64,000 nt of DNA from Platerodrilus igneus (GCA_036346225.1 JARFIW010000668.1:310001-374000); one strand, 5' to 3'. Counted from the stretch's first letter, positions 10,741-21,915 are shown. The notes: a model not told the origin generated them from the sequence alone. Program-made: numbers and translations.

Positions 10741-11816
10741 CTGTACTTAAACATGGTGATTACTATAAACAACTACAGATATTGGTTTTGCAATACTCCC
10801 AACTTATATTAATTGTGCGAAAAGATTTACTGAAAAACTATTAATACAGCAAATGTCTAAGTGTTGGGAGATCCTTGGCAGCCACAGGCTGCTTAACCCC
10901 TTTCACATACCACTGAATCTCAGTAAAATGGGGCATACAATTAGAGAACAATTGAAGGGAATCAAGCTGTATATAGGCTGTTATTAGCATTGCAGAGAAC
11001 TGGGTAGGCTAGCTCAGAACATAAATAAGCTGAGGTACAAATCCAACCAGTTTCAAGACGTAAAACCCAGTGAAGAAAAAATAAGTGCTCTTAAATCTGA
11101 TGTTTATTATAAACGAGTACAAGTGCTGGTAGTGAAATATTTTCAACTATTTTTGATTGTGCGAAAAGATAAATTAGAATAACTATTAATTCGACAAAGG
11201 TTGAAGTGCTGGGAGAACCTGGCAACCAAAGGCTGCTTACTACCCTTCACACACCACTGAATATCAAGGAAATAGGGTATAAACTGTAAAACAATAGGTG
11301 ACCGAACTGCATCAAACAAGAAAGAACAGCAGCTATGTCCAAAGACCATGAACATAGATACAAGAAGAAAACTGTTCAAAGCATAGTGTGGAGCACAGCA
11401 CAGTATATCTATAAAATAGGTGCAGTAGGAAAAGCAGACAGAAAGAGATAGAAGCTTTCTGAAATGTTGTGCTTCAGATGTATAGGGATGGTAGCATGGA
11501 CAAACAAAGTTAATAACAAATTGGTTGTAGAAATAGTAGAGGAATAAAGATATCTGTGGGAAGATAAAAAAATAGGAGAATTAGAAGGACAGGATACGTT
11601 CTAAGGCATTTCTGGGGAATAGTACGGAATATATTACAAGCAGAGATTGGAAAAGGTAGGTAGGGGTAGACCGAGATCAAGCTTTCACACACATATAGAG
11701 ATAGATGCAGACTGAGCAAATTTCAGCGAAATATGTAGGTTGGTTCAGACAAGGAAACTATGAGGGTACGCATCCAACCAGTTCTAGGAGTGAAGATCTA
11801 ATGATGATGATGACAG
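10740..11816 (+). repeat. Duplicated RTE 3' modules
   Basis: After the C-terminal domain comes an untranslated module (about 10740-10975, containing cttggcagccacaggctgc). Next is a short second copy of the C-terminal end (about 10995-11085), a second untranslated module (11085-11310), and a third, divergent C-terminal region (11315-11790) ending in (ATG)4. The same order is seen on minus at 440-1 and in RTE copy 4, so the arrangement is a family feature rather than a local accident. Confidence 0.75.
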
Positions 11817-11824
11817 AGCTGTAC

Positions 11825-11940
11825 TCCACGCATTTTTATGGGCGTACAGTACTGTGGTCCACACACATGCTTCCAACAGTTTTGTACTTGTTTCTATGTT
11901 TGTTGTCTTCCAACATAGCCGCTGTTCTTTCCTGTTAGAA
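11825..11940 (-). mobile_element. Older RTE 3' end, second part
   Basis: Continues the minus-strand RTE fragment of 5203-5595 after the nested copy: it holds the complement of the WSTAQ region and the stretch before the AAACATAG motif. It ends near 11940. Confidence 0.75.
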
Positions 11941-12184
11941 ACATTTGGTTACTCTTCTATTGTTTTTTTTTATTTCACAAATAAGTAGCATTACAGGCTC
12001 TAAACCCGCATGAATGCTCACATTTTAAAATTAACAGTAAATTTGTGTATCATGTAGTTACATACTAATACAAATTTAAAAGCAAAACAAAACAAAACTT
12101 TAACTTATTTAATTAATTGATCCTCAAGCTATATATAGTTGCGATGAGTATACGATAGGTATCATAAATATAAATCGAATAATC
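11941..12184. other. No gene seen
   Basis: AT-rich spacer with no repeat or ORF that I can assign. Confidence 0.5.
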
Positions 12185-12590
12185 AGCTAGGGTGGAATAT
12201 CAGAAGAAATAATCATGCACGACAACTTTGTTAACAATCTTTTTATAACTAGCAATGCTTATATTAAATACGTCTAGTCTATTTGAATAGATATTCAGGA
12301 CTGTAAGAATTCTATAAATAGGGGAATTTTGATACGCAAATGTGTTGAACGCGGGTGTCTTGAACAACGGAGTATATCTGACATGTTGACAGGGCACTTT
12401 TAATGGTAGTAAAGACAGATTGTCAGCGCAGTCAACAAGGTTGCGGAAATTTTTATGTCATACACAAGGTCTTGTTTTCCTCGAATTTTACTTAAAGGAC
12501 TTAATTTGAAAGTTCTGTACAAATTTTTGTAAGTGCTGAAAGGCGTGTTCGCCTTAAAGTGCAGTGATTGATTCAAGACGATCAATATAC
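12185..12590 (-). pseudogene. CR1/Jockey-like LINE, C-terminal fragment
   Basis: The piece 12397-12200 reads RYTPLFKTPAFNTFAYQNSP then RILTVLNIY and DVFNISIASYKKIV. This is the C-terminal tail pattern of CR1/Jockey-group ORF2 proteins, and the same pattern ends the LINE at 28-31 kb. The piece 12585-12400 is the weaker upstream part. The RT core is absent, so this is a 5'-truncated or deleted remnant. The nearby RT scrap at 12627 lies on the opposite strand and is a separate remnant. Confidence 0.6.
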
Positions 12591-12641
12591 ACCATATACT
12601 GAGGATTCCATATCACCGAACAAAAATTGAGTGTAGTTAAT

Positions 12642-12800
12642 ACGTTCTGTATCAATGACATTTACATAGGTCCCAACTGTTTGATATGCCTTTACGCAGA
12701 TGATTCAACTGTCATAATGACGAGTGATAATGCATCGTTTTTAGAGGCTTGCATGCAATATACATTAAACAATCTTGTAACAATTTTATTTTTGGTTATT
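12642..12800 (+). pseudogene. LINE reverse transcriptase scrap with YADD
   Basis: The frame contains INDI and then CLYADDSTVIMTSDN, the RT palm catalytic box with both Asp. It resembles CR1/Jockey-group RT. The usual PQGSVLGP motif upstream is lost. Only about 50 residues can be aligned by eye. Confidence 0.6.
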
Positions 12801-12844
12801 AAATCCATTCATAAAAGTGCAAGAATTATAAAACACTTTTATTA

Positions 12845-13133
12845 AACTAATAAGTAAAATACATTTAACAACTTTGGTAATACGCTAAAGCGGCATCTTT
12901 ATGTGGCATTCTATGTATAGTCGAATGTCTGTGTCTTCTATAGCAGTTTGCAGGCGCGTTTTGATTGACAGCCCCCTCCTGGGACACTCCGTCCGTCCGA
13001 GCGAGTTTGATAATCAGTCGACCATGCGTGGTAGAAGAGTCAAAATGTACGAAAAAACGCAGGCCGCCAATTTGCGTATAAATTTTGAGCAGTCGACACA
13101 CATCTTTGAATAGCTCGCAAGAACAACATTAAA
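12845..13133. other. GC-richer block, nature unclear
   Basis: Unlike its AT-rich surroundings, this block keeps CpG and is open on both strands (12901-13113 plus, 12865-13101 minus). No domain is recognisable on either strand. It could be an untranslated exon or an element promoter, like the blocks inside the LTR-type insertions. Confidence 0.3.
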
Positions 13134-13333
13134 AATGCAACTTTGAAAATAGGAAATCCAATCACTTTTGTTAAAACCACTTTGTATTACGACGTATAAG
13201 ATGCAACTTAGAAGATAAGAAATTCAATCCTTTTTGTTAAAACCACTTTGTTTTACGACGTGTAAAAAGCAACTTAGAAGATGGAAAGTTTAACCAATTT
13301 ATAGAAGACCATTTTAGTGTACAGCGTAAAGAT
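13134..13333. repeat. About 66-bp tandem repeat, three copies
   Basis: Units start near 13134, 13200 and 13267. The first two share gttaaaaccactttgt and acgacgt; the third is more diverged. The array lies just after the GC-richer block. Confidence 0.85.
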
Positions 13334-13356
13334 GCTATTTGGTAAGGCAGCGTGAT

Positions 13357-13530
13357 TCAACATATTGCAGCAGCTGACGAATGTATTGTGACTGCATTTA
13401 ATTCGACATCTGGAACAATCCCATGTGGTGGAAGCTGTTTAGGATGAGCTGGGTCCACACAACAAGCAGTAAACTCCGCTTGATATAACAAGTACCTCAT
13501 CAAGGCTGGAAAAGCAGTTTTGGTTCGTAG
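13357..13530 (-). other. Unidentified ORF fragment
   Basis: Open minus frame of 57 codons without an obvious start, containing YLLYQAEFTACCVDPAHPKQ and then LPPHGIVPDVELN. The composition looks protein-like rather than random, with Cys, Pro and His grouped. I do not recognise the family. It could be a captured exon or a piece of an element gene. Confidence 0.25.
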
Positions 13531-14627
13531 TTAGCTTTAAGAATTTTTTTTGGTGTTACACATTAGAAACACTTTAATTTGTTTGATTGTGTAAAAGTAC
13601 GAATATTATAAAAATTTCAATTATTTGTCGAGCTGGAATTTTCCAGTGTTAAAATTATAATTCACTATTTTGATGGTTTAAGAAACACCACACGTGGTTC
13701 ATTATGTACCGTTAGTAACAGCAACAGGTGTTACTGACGTCACTTGTTTGTCTGCAGTGTACTGCTGACAGATGTGTTCTAGAAAGCGAATGCTTCGAAC
13801 AGCGTTAGTCCAAGTTGAGTAAACAAGAATATTTTTGTGATCTGCTTTTTTAGAAATTAAAACTAATACAAGTAATTTAGAAATGAAAAAACTTGAGTAG
13901 CAACATTTTTAAATGTAACCCACCTGAACAAATCTGCACAGGTCGGACCTTTTTTTGTGTGTAACAAGTTTACACTAAGCTGTAAAATGTTTGATTTTGA
14001 ATATTTTTGATAAACCTTAATTTAAAATTCACGAAGTAATTCAATTATTTATTAAATTTTGTTGCATTGCATTTTATTTTAAAAGAGATTCTTTTTGGTA
14101 AATTATTGGTTCAAGATTAAAGTTTTTTATTTTGATCAAGTATGATCAAACCTAACTAATGGAAACTAATATCTTTAAGAGTAGAATTTTGATGCCAATT
14201 TTATATAGAAAATATCTTTTTAATATTTCTTTAGGTATGTTTGCGGGACACAAATAGTGTTCCACTTTTCTATTAATCTAATTATTACAATTTCTTGCAG
14301 GAACAGTGTCTTATTTTGTTAAGACCGGTTTTTGTCATCGAAGGCGATTTTTTTTCTTTGGGTTTCCACGTCCGCCCCTAGAAACATGCCACGCAATTAT
14401 CATAAATAAGTCAGGACTTGGTGGCGCCTATTTGTTTTAGATTAAGTTTGACCTACAATCAGATTTCGACTTACCTCCCCATTTCTCATAGCTCTACCCA
14501 AGGAATAGACCCCTAGTTATGTCGGAAGACTTCGTTTCACTAGCGCCCAACGTCTAGAGTCAGATTTAGATTAGAAAAATACGTTTCACTGGCGCCCATT
14601 CAAAAAATCAGTTACACTGGCACACAG
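13531..14627. other. No gene; possible old LTR/leader remnant near 14.4 kb
   Basis: AT-rich. A TGACGTCA palindrome lies near 13736. At 14422-14428 a TGGCGCC motif is followed by sequence resembling, in the same order, the minus strand of 6340-6260, including a ctctaccca stretch. The phrase gtttcactggcgccca recurs with changes near 14533, 14583 and 14612. Confidence 0.4.
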
Positions 14628-15950
14628 GTGGGGCTAGTGCTTCAAAAAATTTGGTTCAATCTGCATAACTGGTTTGACAAGAATTATTTAAACCTGAATG
14701 TTTCTAAAACCAATACAATTAATTTTCACAACTATTTTCCTATCCAGTTTATTCCGCATAATGCAATCCTATCTCGCTTCCTGCACAGATGCACTTTCTT
14801 TGAACTTCAATACAATTATCAAACTAATAAACTAAGGATGTCCTTGATGTTCTCTTCTCTCCCCCACTCTATGGAACCTAGCTCTAAACCCACTCCTTGA
14901 TCTATACATCCCCAGTACTTTAACCTATGCCTATATGCAGAAAACTTAACGTTCTTAATCTACGGCTACTTCAAAACATCTCTAGAATCCACCACCTTTC
15001 TGCTAATAGCAAAATCAAGACCTGGCCCTCCTTAAATATACAATCAATATCAAAATCCTAAAGCCTCATTATTTTCTGATCAGCACCTCCATACCTCGGA
15101 CTATACTTAGACACGCCTCAAATTCAACAACCAACTCTCTAAACTCTTTATACTTAGCAATACGCACCGTGCCTTACCAAAATCGATATACTTAAACCCA
15201 ATCGAAATCCGCCTAAGCTCAGCTGTTCAAATCCGTATAGCGCGTACGGCGCTCAAGTTTCGACGTTTAAAGTTCTGTTGGGTCAGGTCGCACAATGATA
15301 ACGCAGGAAACGATAGGGCTGATGAATTAGCTAAAGAGGCCGCGACGGGAGACTTTTGAATATCACATTCGTCGATACCGAAGTCTTTGATTAAAAGAAA
15401 GCTGCGCGAAAAATCAATTCGACAATGGGAAGAGAGGTGGAACAACGCTGTCACGGGCAGATTGACCCACAAATTCATACCGAGCATAGAAGCTAGAGGT
15501 AGGATCGAGGTTAAACTCGATCACAAAATGGTGCAGTTGATAACAGGGCACGGTGCCCTGAAGGCGTATTTACAAAGGTTCGGGCTAACCAACAGCGACC
15601 GCTGCGAATGCGGTGAGGGCGCGGAAAGCGCAGAGCACGTGTTCTTCGACTGCCCGCTTGAGGCGAGAAATCGAGGGTTGGCTGATAGCAAGCTAGCTAT
15701 CCTAGGTCTGGCATGGCCAAAGAGCCTAGAGGAAGTCGTGGAAATGGTTAACCAGAAGGCGTTCTGGACAGCCTTAAAAGAATTCGTGGGAAGGGTCGTG
15801 AGTTTAGACAATGATAACCGCGTGTAAAATTCGGTGGGGTTGGTGGGAGGATTGGAAAATTTTAGATTGACTTGGCGTGAGTAAGGATACGAGCATAGAT
15901 ATAACCAAAACCTGATATTAAAAAATAATAATAATAATAATAATAAAATA
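14628..15950 (+). mobile_element. I/R1-group LINE remnants with (TAA)n tail
   Basis: Several pieces in the same orientation. At 14640-14720 is an RT-like LHNWFDKNYLNLNVSKT segment. At 14905-15010 is an RT catalytic-box relative reading LCLYAENLTFLIYG, with the second Asp changed. At 15286-15350 is the end of an RNase H domain (NDNAGNDRADELAKEAA). At 15387-15827 is a C-terminal ORF. The sequence ends in (TAA)n at 15924-15950. RNase H together with a TAA tail favours the I clade over R1. The joins are degenerate, so more than one insertion may be involved. Confidence 0.65.
15387..15827 (+). pseudogene. I/R1-group LINE ORF2 C-terminus with Cys/His motif
   Basis: An open frame of 146 codons carries LITGHGALKAYLQRFG, then SDRCECGEGAESAEHVFFDC, a Cys/His cluster typical of the C-terminal end of I and R1-group ORF2 proteins. 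The RNase H end lies just upstream (to 15350) but in another frame, so the coding unit is broken. Its base composition is more GC-rich than the surroundings, suggesting a younger or less decayed piece. The minus ORF 15521-16084 is a shadow. Confidence 0.75.
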
Positions 15951-17095
15951 ACATGATAATTATACCCAAATGTCCAATATGCACGAGAAACCCCCACACC
16001 ATTAATACAATTACTGCCTATCTTCATAATTATGTGCGGAAATCGGGAAGTCGGTAATAAATAATAACAAATAAACAATAACAAATAAATCAGAAACCCT
16101 CATTAAATTAAATCAATAAAATAAACAAAGATAATAAAATAGAGTAAAACCGCGCATCCCCCCAGGACTTGAAAGTGAAGTGATAGTGATAGTGATTGTG
16201 ATCCCCCCCAAGAACACTTAGTGCATACACACCAGGACTTTAGCAGTGCACCCCATCTTCCCCTTAGAAGTAAGTTACAGTTAGATGTAAGCAGACGACC
16301 AGATCTTTGGATGCTAGAGAATTTTATCATCGTGGTAAGACTTAAATTGTGGCGGCTGTACTCGCACAAGCCTTGATTTACATTAATTAGTAGTTTTTGA
16401 AATAATTTAACAAGCACGTTTTGTGTGTAATGGCGCTAGCCGACATATGCTTGTGGGAGTGCACCTGATAAATAAGGTGATGCTTTTGCTATTTTGTGCA
16501 CTGCTATATGCTTAACGCTTATTAGATATTTATTTATATATTTATATAATTATATTTATTTATATTTTATATTTACACTTTATATTTATTAGCATGTTTT
16601 GTAGTATTTTGTGGTATATTTGTTTTGTTTGACGTTCTGTCGCCATTTTGGTTGCAGTATATATTTGGGAAGGAAGAGCAGAATTGAGAAGATTGTAATC
16701 ATAATATAAATCAGTTAGGGAATGATAGGGAAAGCTAGGGATAAATTTACATTAGTTAGCTAGATTTGGATAGTTTTAAGACGACCCTTCAGGTCGCACT
16801 GGTAAGCAGAGCCGGCGTCTGCTATCCGGTATTACGGATCCCTCCACCTCTCATTTTTGCTTGTGTCTTGTTGATCGGGTCCACTCCAAAGTCAGCGCTA
16901 GCGATACCATTATTTACAACCCTGTTTTTAGTTTTTGTTTCAGTTTGTCAGATTTTTATGTTTGTTAGATTGTTAGAGCTTGTTAGGTTTGTTAAATTTT
17001 TAGGTTTGTTAGATTTTTATTTAGTTTTTTTTATTTAGGGTGGATTAACTATGAAGTTGGAATTAATTAGAAGCACGATTATTTTCGCGTTTAAA
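15951..17095. other. Unassigned; possible element 5' region
   Basis: No coding domain. A GTAAGTTAC splice-donor-like site on plus lies near 16268 after a purine/pyrimidine-rich block. A GC-richer stretch at 16770-16900 is open (16766-17038) but unfamiliar. T-rich gtttgttag repeats fill 16920-17035. Confidence 0.35.
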
Positions 17096-17127
17096 CCCAA
17101 TGTAGTACCTCCGGGTGGAGCATTGGG
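17096..17127 (+). repeat. Hairpin shared with the SINE tail
   Basis: An inverted repeat with arms cccaatg and cattggg encloses a small ACC/GGT stem. Over 30 bases it differs at one position from the SINE 3' tail consensus seen at 49.5, 56.7 and 60.2 kb. The flanks are not SINE body. It is followed by an inverted ggccgc/gcggcc and an AATAAA near 17221, as in a LINE 3' UTR. Confidence 0.7.
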
Positions 17128-17282
17128 AACGTGGCCGCAAGTATAGCGGCCCTTATTTAAATTATAATGTTCAACTCCGTAATCTAAAACAACAACGTAC
17201 AATAACCATTTTCGACGAAACAATAAATCCTACTAAGTATCTAACCCTAACCAAAACTGAAGTCAAATCCTGAATCCCAAAT

Positions 17283-17481
17283 TTCCTCCTGGCAAGAGCA
17301 CCGGTCCTTATTCTCTACAGACCGATACATATAAGGCATCTTCCCTGATATTACCAACATTCTACTATACATTCACTCCTCCAGGAGAGTTACGATCCAA
17401 TTCCTGACCGGACACGGCAAATTCCGTAACGCCCTACATCGATTCAAACCCCTCAAATTACATCTAGAAACCCCAATCTAA
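17283..17481 (+). pseudogene. I/R1-group LINE C-terminal fragment
   Basis: Translates as SWQEHRSLFSTDRYI, a stop, GIFPDITNILLYIH, then RVTIQFLTGHGKFRNALHRF. The TGHG...L.RF motif and preceding spacing match the C-terminal region of I/R1-group ORF2. There is one internal stop and the frame ends at 17481 before the Cys/His motif. Confidence 0.6.
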
Positions 17482-19280
17482 TTTATATATTCCTGTGCTT
17501 TCAGTACGTATCGACAAGTAAACATCAAAAACACAATTCACTTAGACCCCCTATAGCCCACTCTCCAGCATAAATTTACAAATCTCTAACCACCCACAAG
17601 TACTAAACTTATTCGTTAACCACATTCTTCTCACCAAACCACGACTTACTTAAACAAGCGGCAGTGAACCACATATATATTCTTTCAGTACCACTTCAAT
17701 GCTGCTTCAATGTGACCAAAAGCAATATTGAACAAAGCAGTCCAAGACAACAAGATTAAGAGTACACAAACTCCAACTTAAAAACATATTTATTGAACGA
17801 TTGTTAAATGGAGCTTACCTATGGTTGAGATAACACACCAGTAAGTGATCGAGGTGTTAATGACCAATTGCATAAATTAATTTCTTTTATTCTTCATAGG
17901 GTGTTCAAAACCATTAGACAGGGTCAATTTAATGTCAAAAATTGCGCTATTTATTATACCAAAGATTTATTTATAATTTTTAACCAAATACTGCGAAGTT
18001 GAAAAGACGATTTTATTTTGTTTCAATATGCAACATGAAGAGTAATTTGAAATTGGAATGAAACCCAAACAATAAACTTAAAAAGCATTTGAGAAATACA
18101 AGAAGTTTGAGAAAGAATGGACATTTATAAATATTTTTGCGATTTTTAAGATGTGAAAAGGAGGAAGCTACAAATAAATTATTAGTGTGGGTGTTACGCT
18201 AAACATACTTAAAATAATATTCTAAAATATATTAACGGTTTTTGTTATTCTTAGTAATTTCAGATTGTACACAATTCTTACATATAATTTTCACTCAAAC
18301 GGTACACATCCAGTACTATTTGGACTACGCTTCCTATATGAAACCTTTTGTGTTACATAAAATTTTGCTCAGTTTACTGATCATGTAACAGAATGTCCTT
18401 TTTTTTAAAGGTGCAGCGTTGAAGTCTTTCGTTAATTTCGTTCTTGACCAAACTACCTATAAATCGTTTTTTTCTTTAATATAAATGTGCATAAAATTAG
18501 ACATTTATGTGCATTACCAAGGCAGCTTAAAATATGTCTCAATATGTTTTTTCAATCATGCTTCGTGGCGAAGAAAGTATCATTTTACTTAATTTTTTTT
18601 TTTAGTTACCATGCCGAAAGCTTTTCATATTAATTGCGTAAGTTGAATAAATAAGCAAGTGTCAAATCGATGTTCATTCATAATGCAACCCGCGCTTTTT
18701 TCGGAGAACACATAATAAATAAAATTTTTACCTATACAGTGTGTTAATTAATGGTGCGCTAATATTTTAGGGAGTTCTCTCATGTCACTTTATGCAGAAA
18801 AGTGTATATGAACATATGTCCGCAACGGCTTAAATGTTTTACTACAGTTATTATTCAATACTTCCGGAGTACTTCAAATATTATTTTTAATTTTAGTATG
18901 TGCTAATAGGATAAAAAACCACATATTTTAGTTAGAAAAATTATTCTACTTCACTAGTTGGCGTCCCTGCTAAAATGCACTCTGATATTTTTTACAAAAT
19001 AAATGGTACGCCACCGACACTTTTCCATTTTTTCTGATTAGCCTGCCAGTTCTGCACGAAAACGAATTAATGCATTTTTTCCTCTCCATAAAGAAATTCC
19101 TCATCGTTAAGTGTAAAGAAAACGTTTTATTGTTAAAATAATTTCTTCCTTGCGTTGACTATAAACAACGGTGAATATTTATCAAAAAAATAATTTTAAT
19201 GGAAAAATTGATGTTGACTAATTGTTGAATAATAATATACTATTGAATATCATAGTACATAAAAACAAATTTTTCAGTTC
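17482..19280. other. No gene seen
   Basis: AT-rich sequence, no recognisable coding or structured repeat. T-runs near 18400 and 18595. Confidence 0.5.
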
Positions 19281-19289
19281 GACCATATA

Positions 19290-20651
19290 TTTAGAGTTTT
19301 CCCTAACTTGGAAAACCGGGAAAACTGGGAAAAGTCAGGAAATTAAAAAAAGGATGCAAAATGTCAGGGAAAGTCAGGGATCTTTGAACAATTTTGAAGA
19401 AGTCAGGGATATTTGTAATAAACCTGGAAAAATTATTTTCTATTTTAAGATTTATTTTTACCAAGTCATATTAATTAATAATAATTTAGTCAAAGGTACA
19501 CTTTATTTTAATTAAGTAAAATAGTTTTAAAAGTTTTGTCATATTTGTATTTTGTACAAAGATTAGTAAGTATCTGCATAGAGGCTAGAAATGGCGACAT
19601 TATCCAAGCACCACTAAAGAATCCAAGTGGATGTAAATTAGGGTTTTTGTCACAATCGCATTATCATTGGAAATTTTTTTAAAACACTTTCAGACTGCAA
19701 CTCCTATGGCTCCATTTTTATATGAAGAACTGGTTATGATCATTAGATCTCTTCTAACAAGATTTATAAAAAGAGAAGTTTTAAAAAAATCAATATCTTG
19801 TTTATTAAAGTTAGATTTTAAAGGGGCAGATATTTATTTATAATTTACTAAAATAGATGTGGGTTTCTCAGCTACAAGGTATATGAATATATGTAAAGCT
19901 ACAGAAAAACAGAAACTCTTATTCTTTAAAGATTGTAGGCTATTTTAACTGCTATGACTAAAAGGATTTTTGAACGTTATGCTATAAAATACAGTTTAAC
20001 AAAGTCTATTTCATGTTTGGACCCTCAACTTGTTATTAAAGATGAATCTAGTGCACGAAACCGAATGAAAGATTTGTTACAGGTTTTTTTATAACAAAAA
20101 TCTTATTGATGATTATCAGGCAGATAATTGTATGATACAATATAACAAAATAACTGCAGATGCAATATTAATTGAACACTTTAAAAATTACACATCCAGT
20201 GAAAGGCTCGACAGCTTCTATTATAAATTATTATGTAATAGTGACGAATATAGACTTTTACAAAATTGAAAAGATAGTTTTAATTTTTTCACATGGAAAT
20301 GCATATGTAGAGAGTGGATTTTCTATAAATAAGCACATGTTAGTAGAAAATTTACATAAATTATCTTTGATTTCAAGGTGTCAAGTTTGGGATGCTGTCC
20401 TAAGCGCAATTAATATTGAAGTATCAAAAAGGATAAAAATATGCTATAAAGGTGCACACATGAAATATACTAGTGCTCTAGAAGCAAAGCGAAAAATTGA
20501 AAATGTGGAGGTAACAAAGAAGGAACAACGGAAACGCGCAATTGCTGAAATTGCTTCTTTAGAAAGAAAAAAAATTAAAATTAGTGAAATTGCAAAATAT
20601 GATAATGATAATATTGAGTGTCATTTATCTGAATTAAGAAAACAACTGTAG
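19290..20651 (+). mobile_element. hAT-type DNA transposon remnant
   Basis: The left side (19296-19410) is packed with short phrases such as ggaaaactggg and gtcaggga, which look like subterminal transposase-binding repeats. Related phrases return in inverse sense at 21870-21915. Between them lies a decayed transposase (19700-20651). Clean terminal inverted repeats and an 8-bp duplication could not be fixed, so the outer boundaries are approximate. Confidence 0.5.
20000..20651 (+). pseudogene. hAT transposase, C-terminal region
   Basis: The frame ending at 20651 reads VLIFSHGNAYVESGFSINK, close to the SHGNA.VERGFS motif found in the C-terminal (dimerisation) region of many insect hAT-like proteins. 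It is followed by VENLHKLSLISR and a lysine- and glutamate-rich coiled tail. Upstream, shifted frames near 20020-20200 give DESSARNRMKDLL and HFKNYTSSERLDSFYYKLL, consistent with the same protein. At least two frameshifts and upstream stops kill it. The catalytic D/D region is not recoverable by eye. Confidence 0.65.
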
Positions 20652-20654
20652 TAA

Positions 20655-20795
20655 TAGTATATTCTTCGACGAGCGTATAATGATAAGACATTATTCACGA
20701 GAATGAAGTTCACGTCACGAGCCGCGCAGCGGCGAGTGACGTGGTCATTCGAGTGAATAATGGCTATTATGCGCGAGTAGAAGACAATACTTTCT
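20655..20795. repeat. Long imperfect palindrome
   Basis: Two arms of about 60 bp meet near 20727. The left arm contains cattattcacgagaatga and cacgtcacgagccgc; the right arm contains their complements with about eight differences. It could fold into one long hairpin. It starts just after the hAT ORF stop. Its function is unknown; it resembles a foldback MITE. Confidence 0.85.
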
Positions 20796-21129
20796 TTACG
20801 ACTATAATACAACTTATGCAAGAAATTATACATCTTTGATTTTAACTTCAACTTTTAATTACTTATATTTTATTAGTCAAAAGAAAACAATAACTTAAAT
20901 AACACATGTAACAATTCAGAGTAGTAGTTCTAGTTTAAATTTACTTGCTATTAAAATTTATGGTGAAATTACGGCAATTACTAATATTTAATACAGCTGG
21001 TGTTGAGTTTTGATCTTGATTTCACTTAAAGTATTAGTATTTGATGTTTGTTATTTATTTTGTTCTACAGACTGTAGTAATTTGTTCGCAGTGTTCATTT
21101 TATTTGTCATGGAATCATTTACGTAGCCT

Positions 21130-21441
21130 TCAGCTACAGACACATTTCCAGCGCCCGTGTCGTTTGAGAGCTGTAATATCTCCACCTGCATCAACTAACA
21201 GAGTGGCAGAGGACCTACGAAAGCTATGTCCGGTGTACTGATTTGTAAAATATACCAAGAGAACATTCTCGGAAAATGAACTTGCACCATTAGGATTTCT
21301 CCAATCCATAAAAGCCGTGTATATTTGATGGTATTGTTTTTTTGACTTGTTGGGCAATAGATTAATCATTACCGCTTTGGCAAGAAGTTCTGGAAACGTA
21401 CATATTTCATCATTATCGCTTTCAATGTTATCAAAATTCAT
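21130..21441 (-). pseudogene. Tyrosine recombinase-like remnant (Crypton-type), internally deleted
   Basis: The frame from 21441 begins with an acidic leader, then NKSKKQYHQIYTAFMDWR and SSFSENVLLVYFTNQ, which match the N-terminal core-binding domain of insect tyrosine recombinases. It passes at once to YTGHSFRRSSATLLVDAGGD and TALKRHGRWK, the C-terminal catalytic HxxR region. The central domain with the first catalytic Arg is missing and the Tyr nucleophile is not present. The in-frame join shows a deletion of roughly 150-200 codons. Attribution to Cryptons rather than another tyrosine-recombinase mobile element is inference. Confidence 0.65.
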
Positions 21442-21600
21442 TTTAACAAAACTTACGCAAAAACATTAATTTTGATATTTAGAATTGTGAAACTTCAAAT
21501 TTGTTAGACGGTTGCTATTCAACGCGAATATTATAAGGTTATATGATTTGTTGAAGTACTCGTGAATAATATAAATACAACGAGTTGATTGGCCGACGTG

Positions 21601-21627
21601 CCGTGAATTCCAGTTTGGAATTCACGG
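21601..21627. repeat. Perfect 11-bp inverted repeat
   Basis: ccgtgaattcc at 21601-21611 and its complement at 21617-21627 flank a 5-base loop. It lies downstream of the recombinase remnant, opposite the palindrome at 20.7 kb. Confidence 0.9.
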
Positions 21628-21915
21628 GGTGAAAAATTGATATCATTCGTCAATAAAATATCAAGCTAGAATGGATATATTATTCGATAGTCGTAGAGAA
21701 ACATGCATTATTGATAATAAATTTACAAAATTTCTTTAATTTTTTAATTAGTTTTTACATCATGTAAAATACATGTATGAGTGAATTGATAATCTGGTTC
21801 TTTCTGTAATAAAAGTGCCATATAGTAGAGAAGCCGTACCTGAAAATCAATGTATTTAAGGCAGAGAAATCCTGAAAAAGGCAGGGAATTTTAGTGTTGT
21901 TTCAAAGGGGAAAAC

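Larger units (their letters stand above)
5596..11816 (+). mobile_element. RTE-type retrotransposon, copy 2 (near full length, nested)
   Basis: Plus-strand element flanked by the 8-bp duplication agctgtac (5588-5595, 11817-11824). It sits inside an older minus-strand RTE 3' end. It has a 5' hairpin (5596-5608), a 5' UTR, an endonuclease-RT ORF (5893-6138 and 7982-10740), two repeats of the 3' module (10740-11790) and an (ATG)4 tail. An LTR-type insertion occupies 6139-7981. Without it the element is about 4.4 kb. The ORF carries many frameshifts and stops, so it is not active. It is the best copy here for defining both ends of the family, because its target-site duplication is clear. Confidence 0.88.

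Noticed and set aside
15521..16084. Minus ORF of 187 codons
   Set aside because: Its N-terminal half is (TTA)n-derived and its C-terminal half is antisense to the LINE C-terminus.
16766..17038. Plus ORF with hydrophobic residues
   Set aside because: Low-complexity T-rich sequence gives Leu, Phe and Val runs; no homology pattern or promoter.
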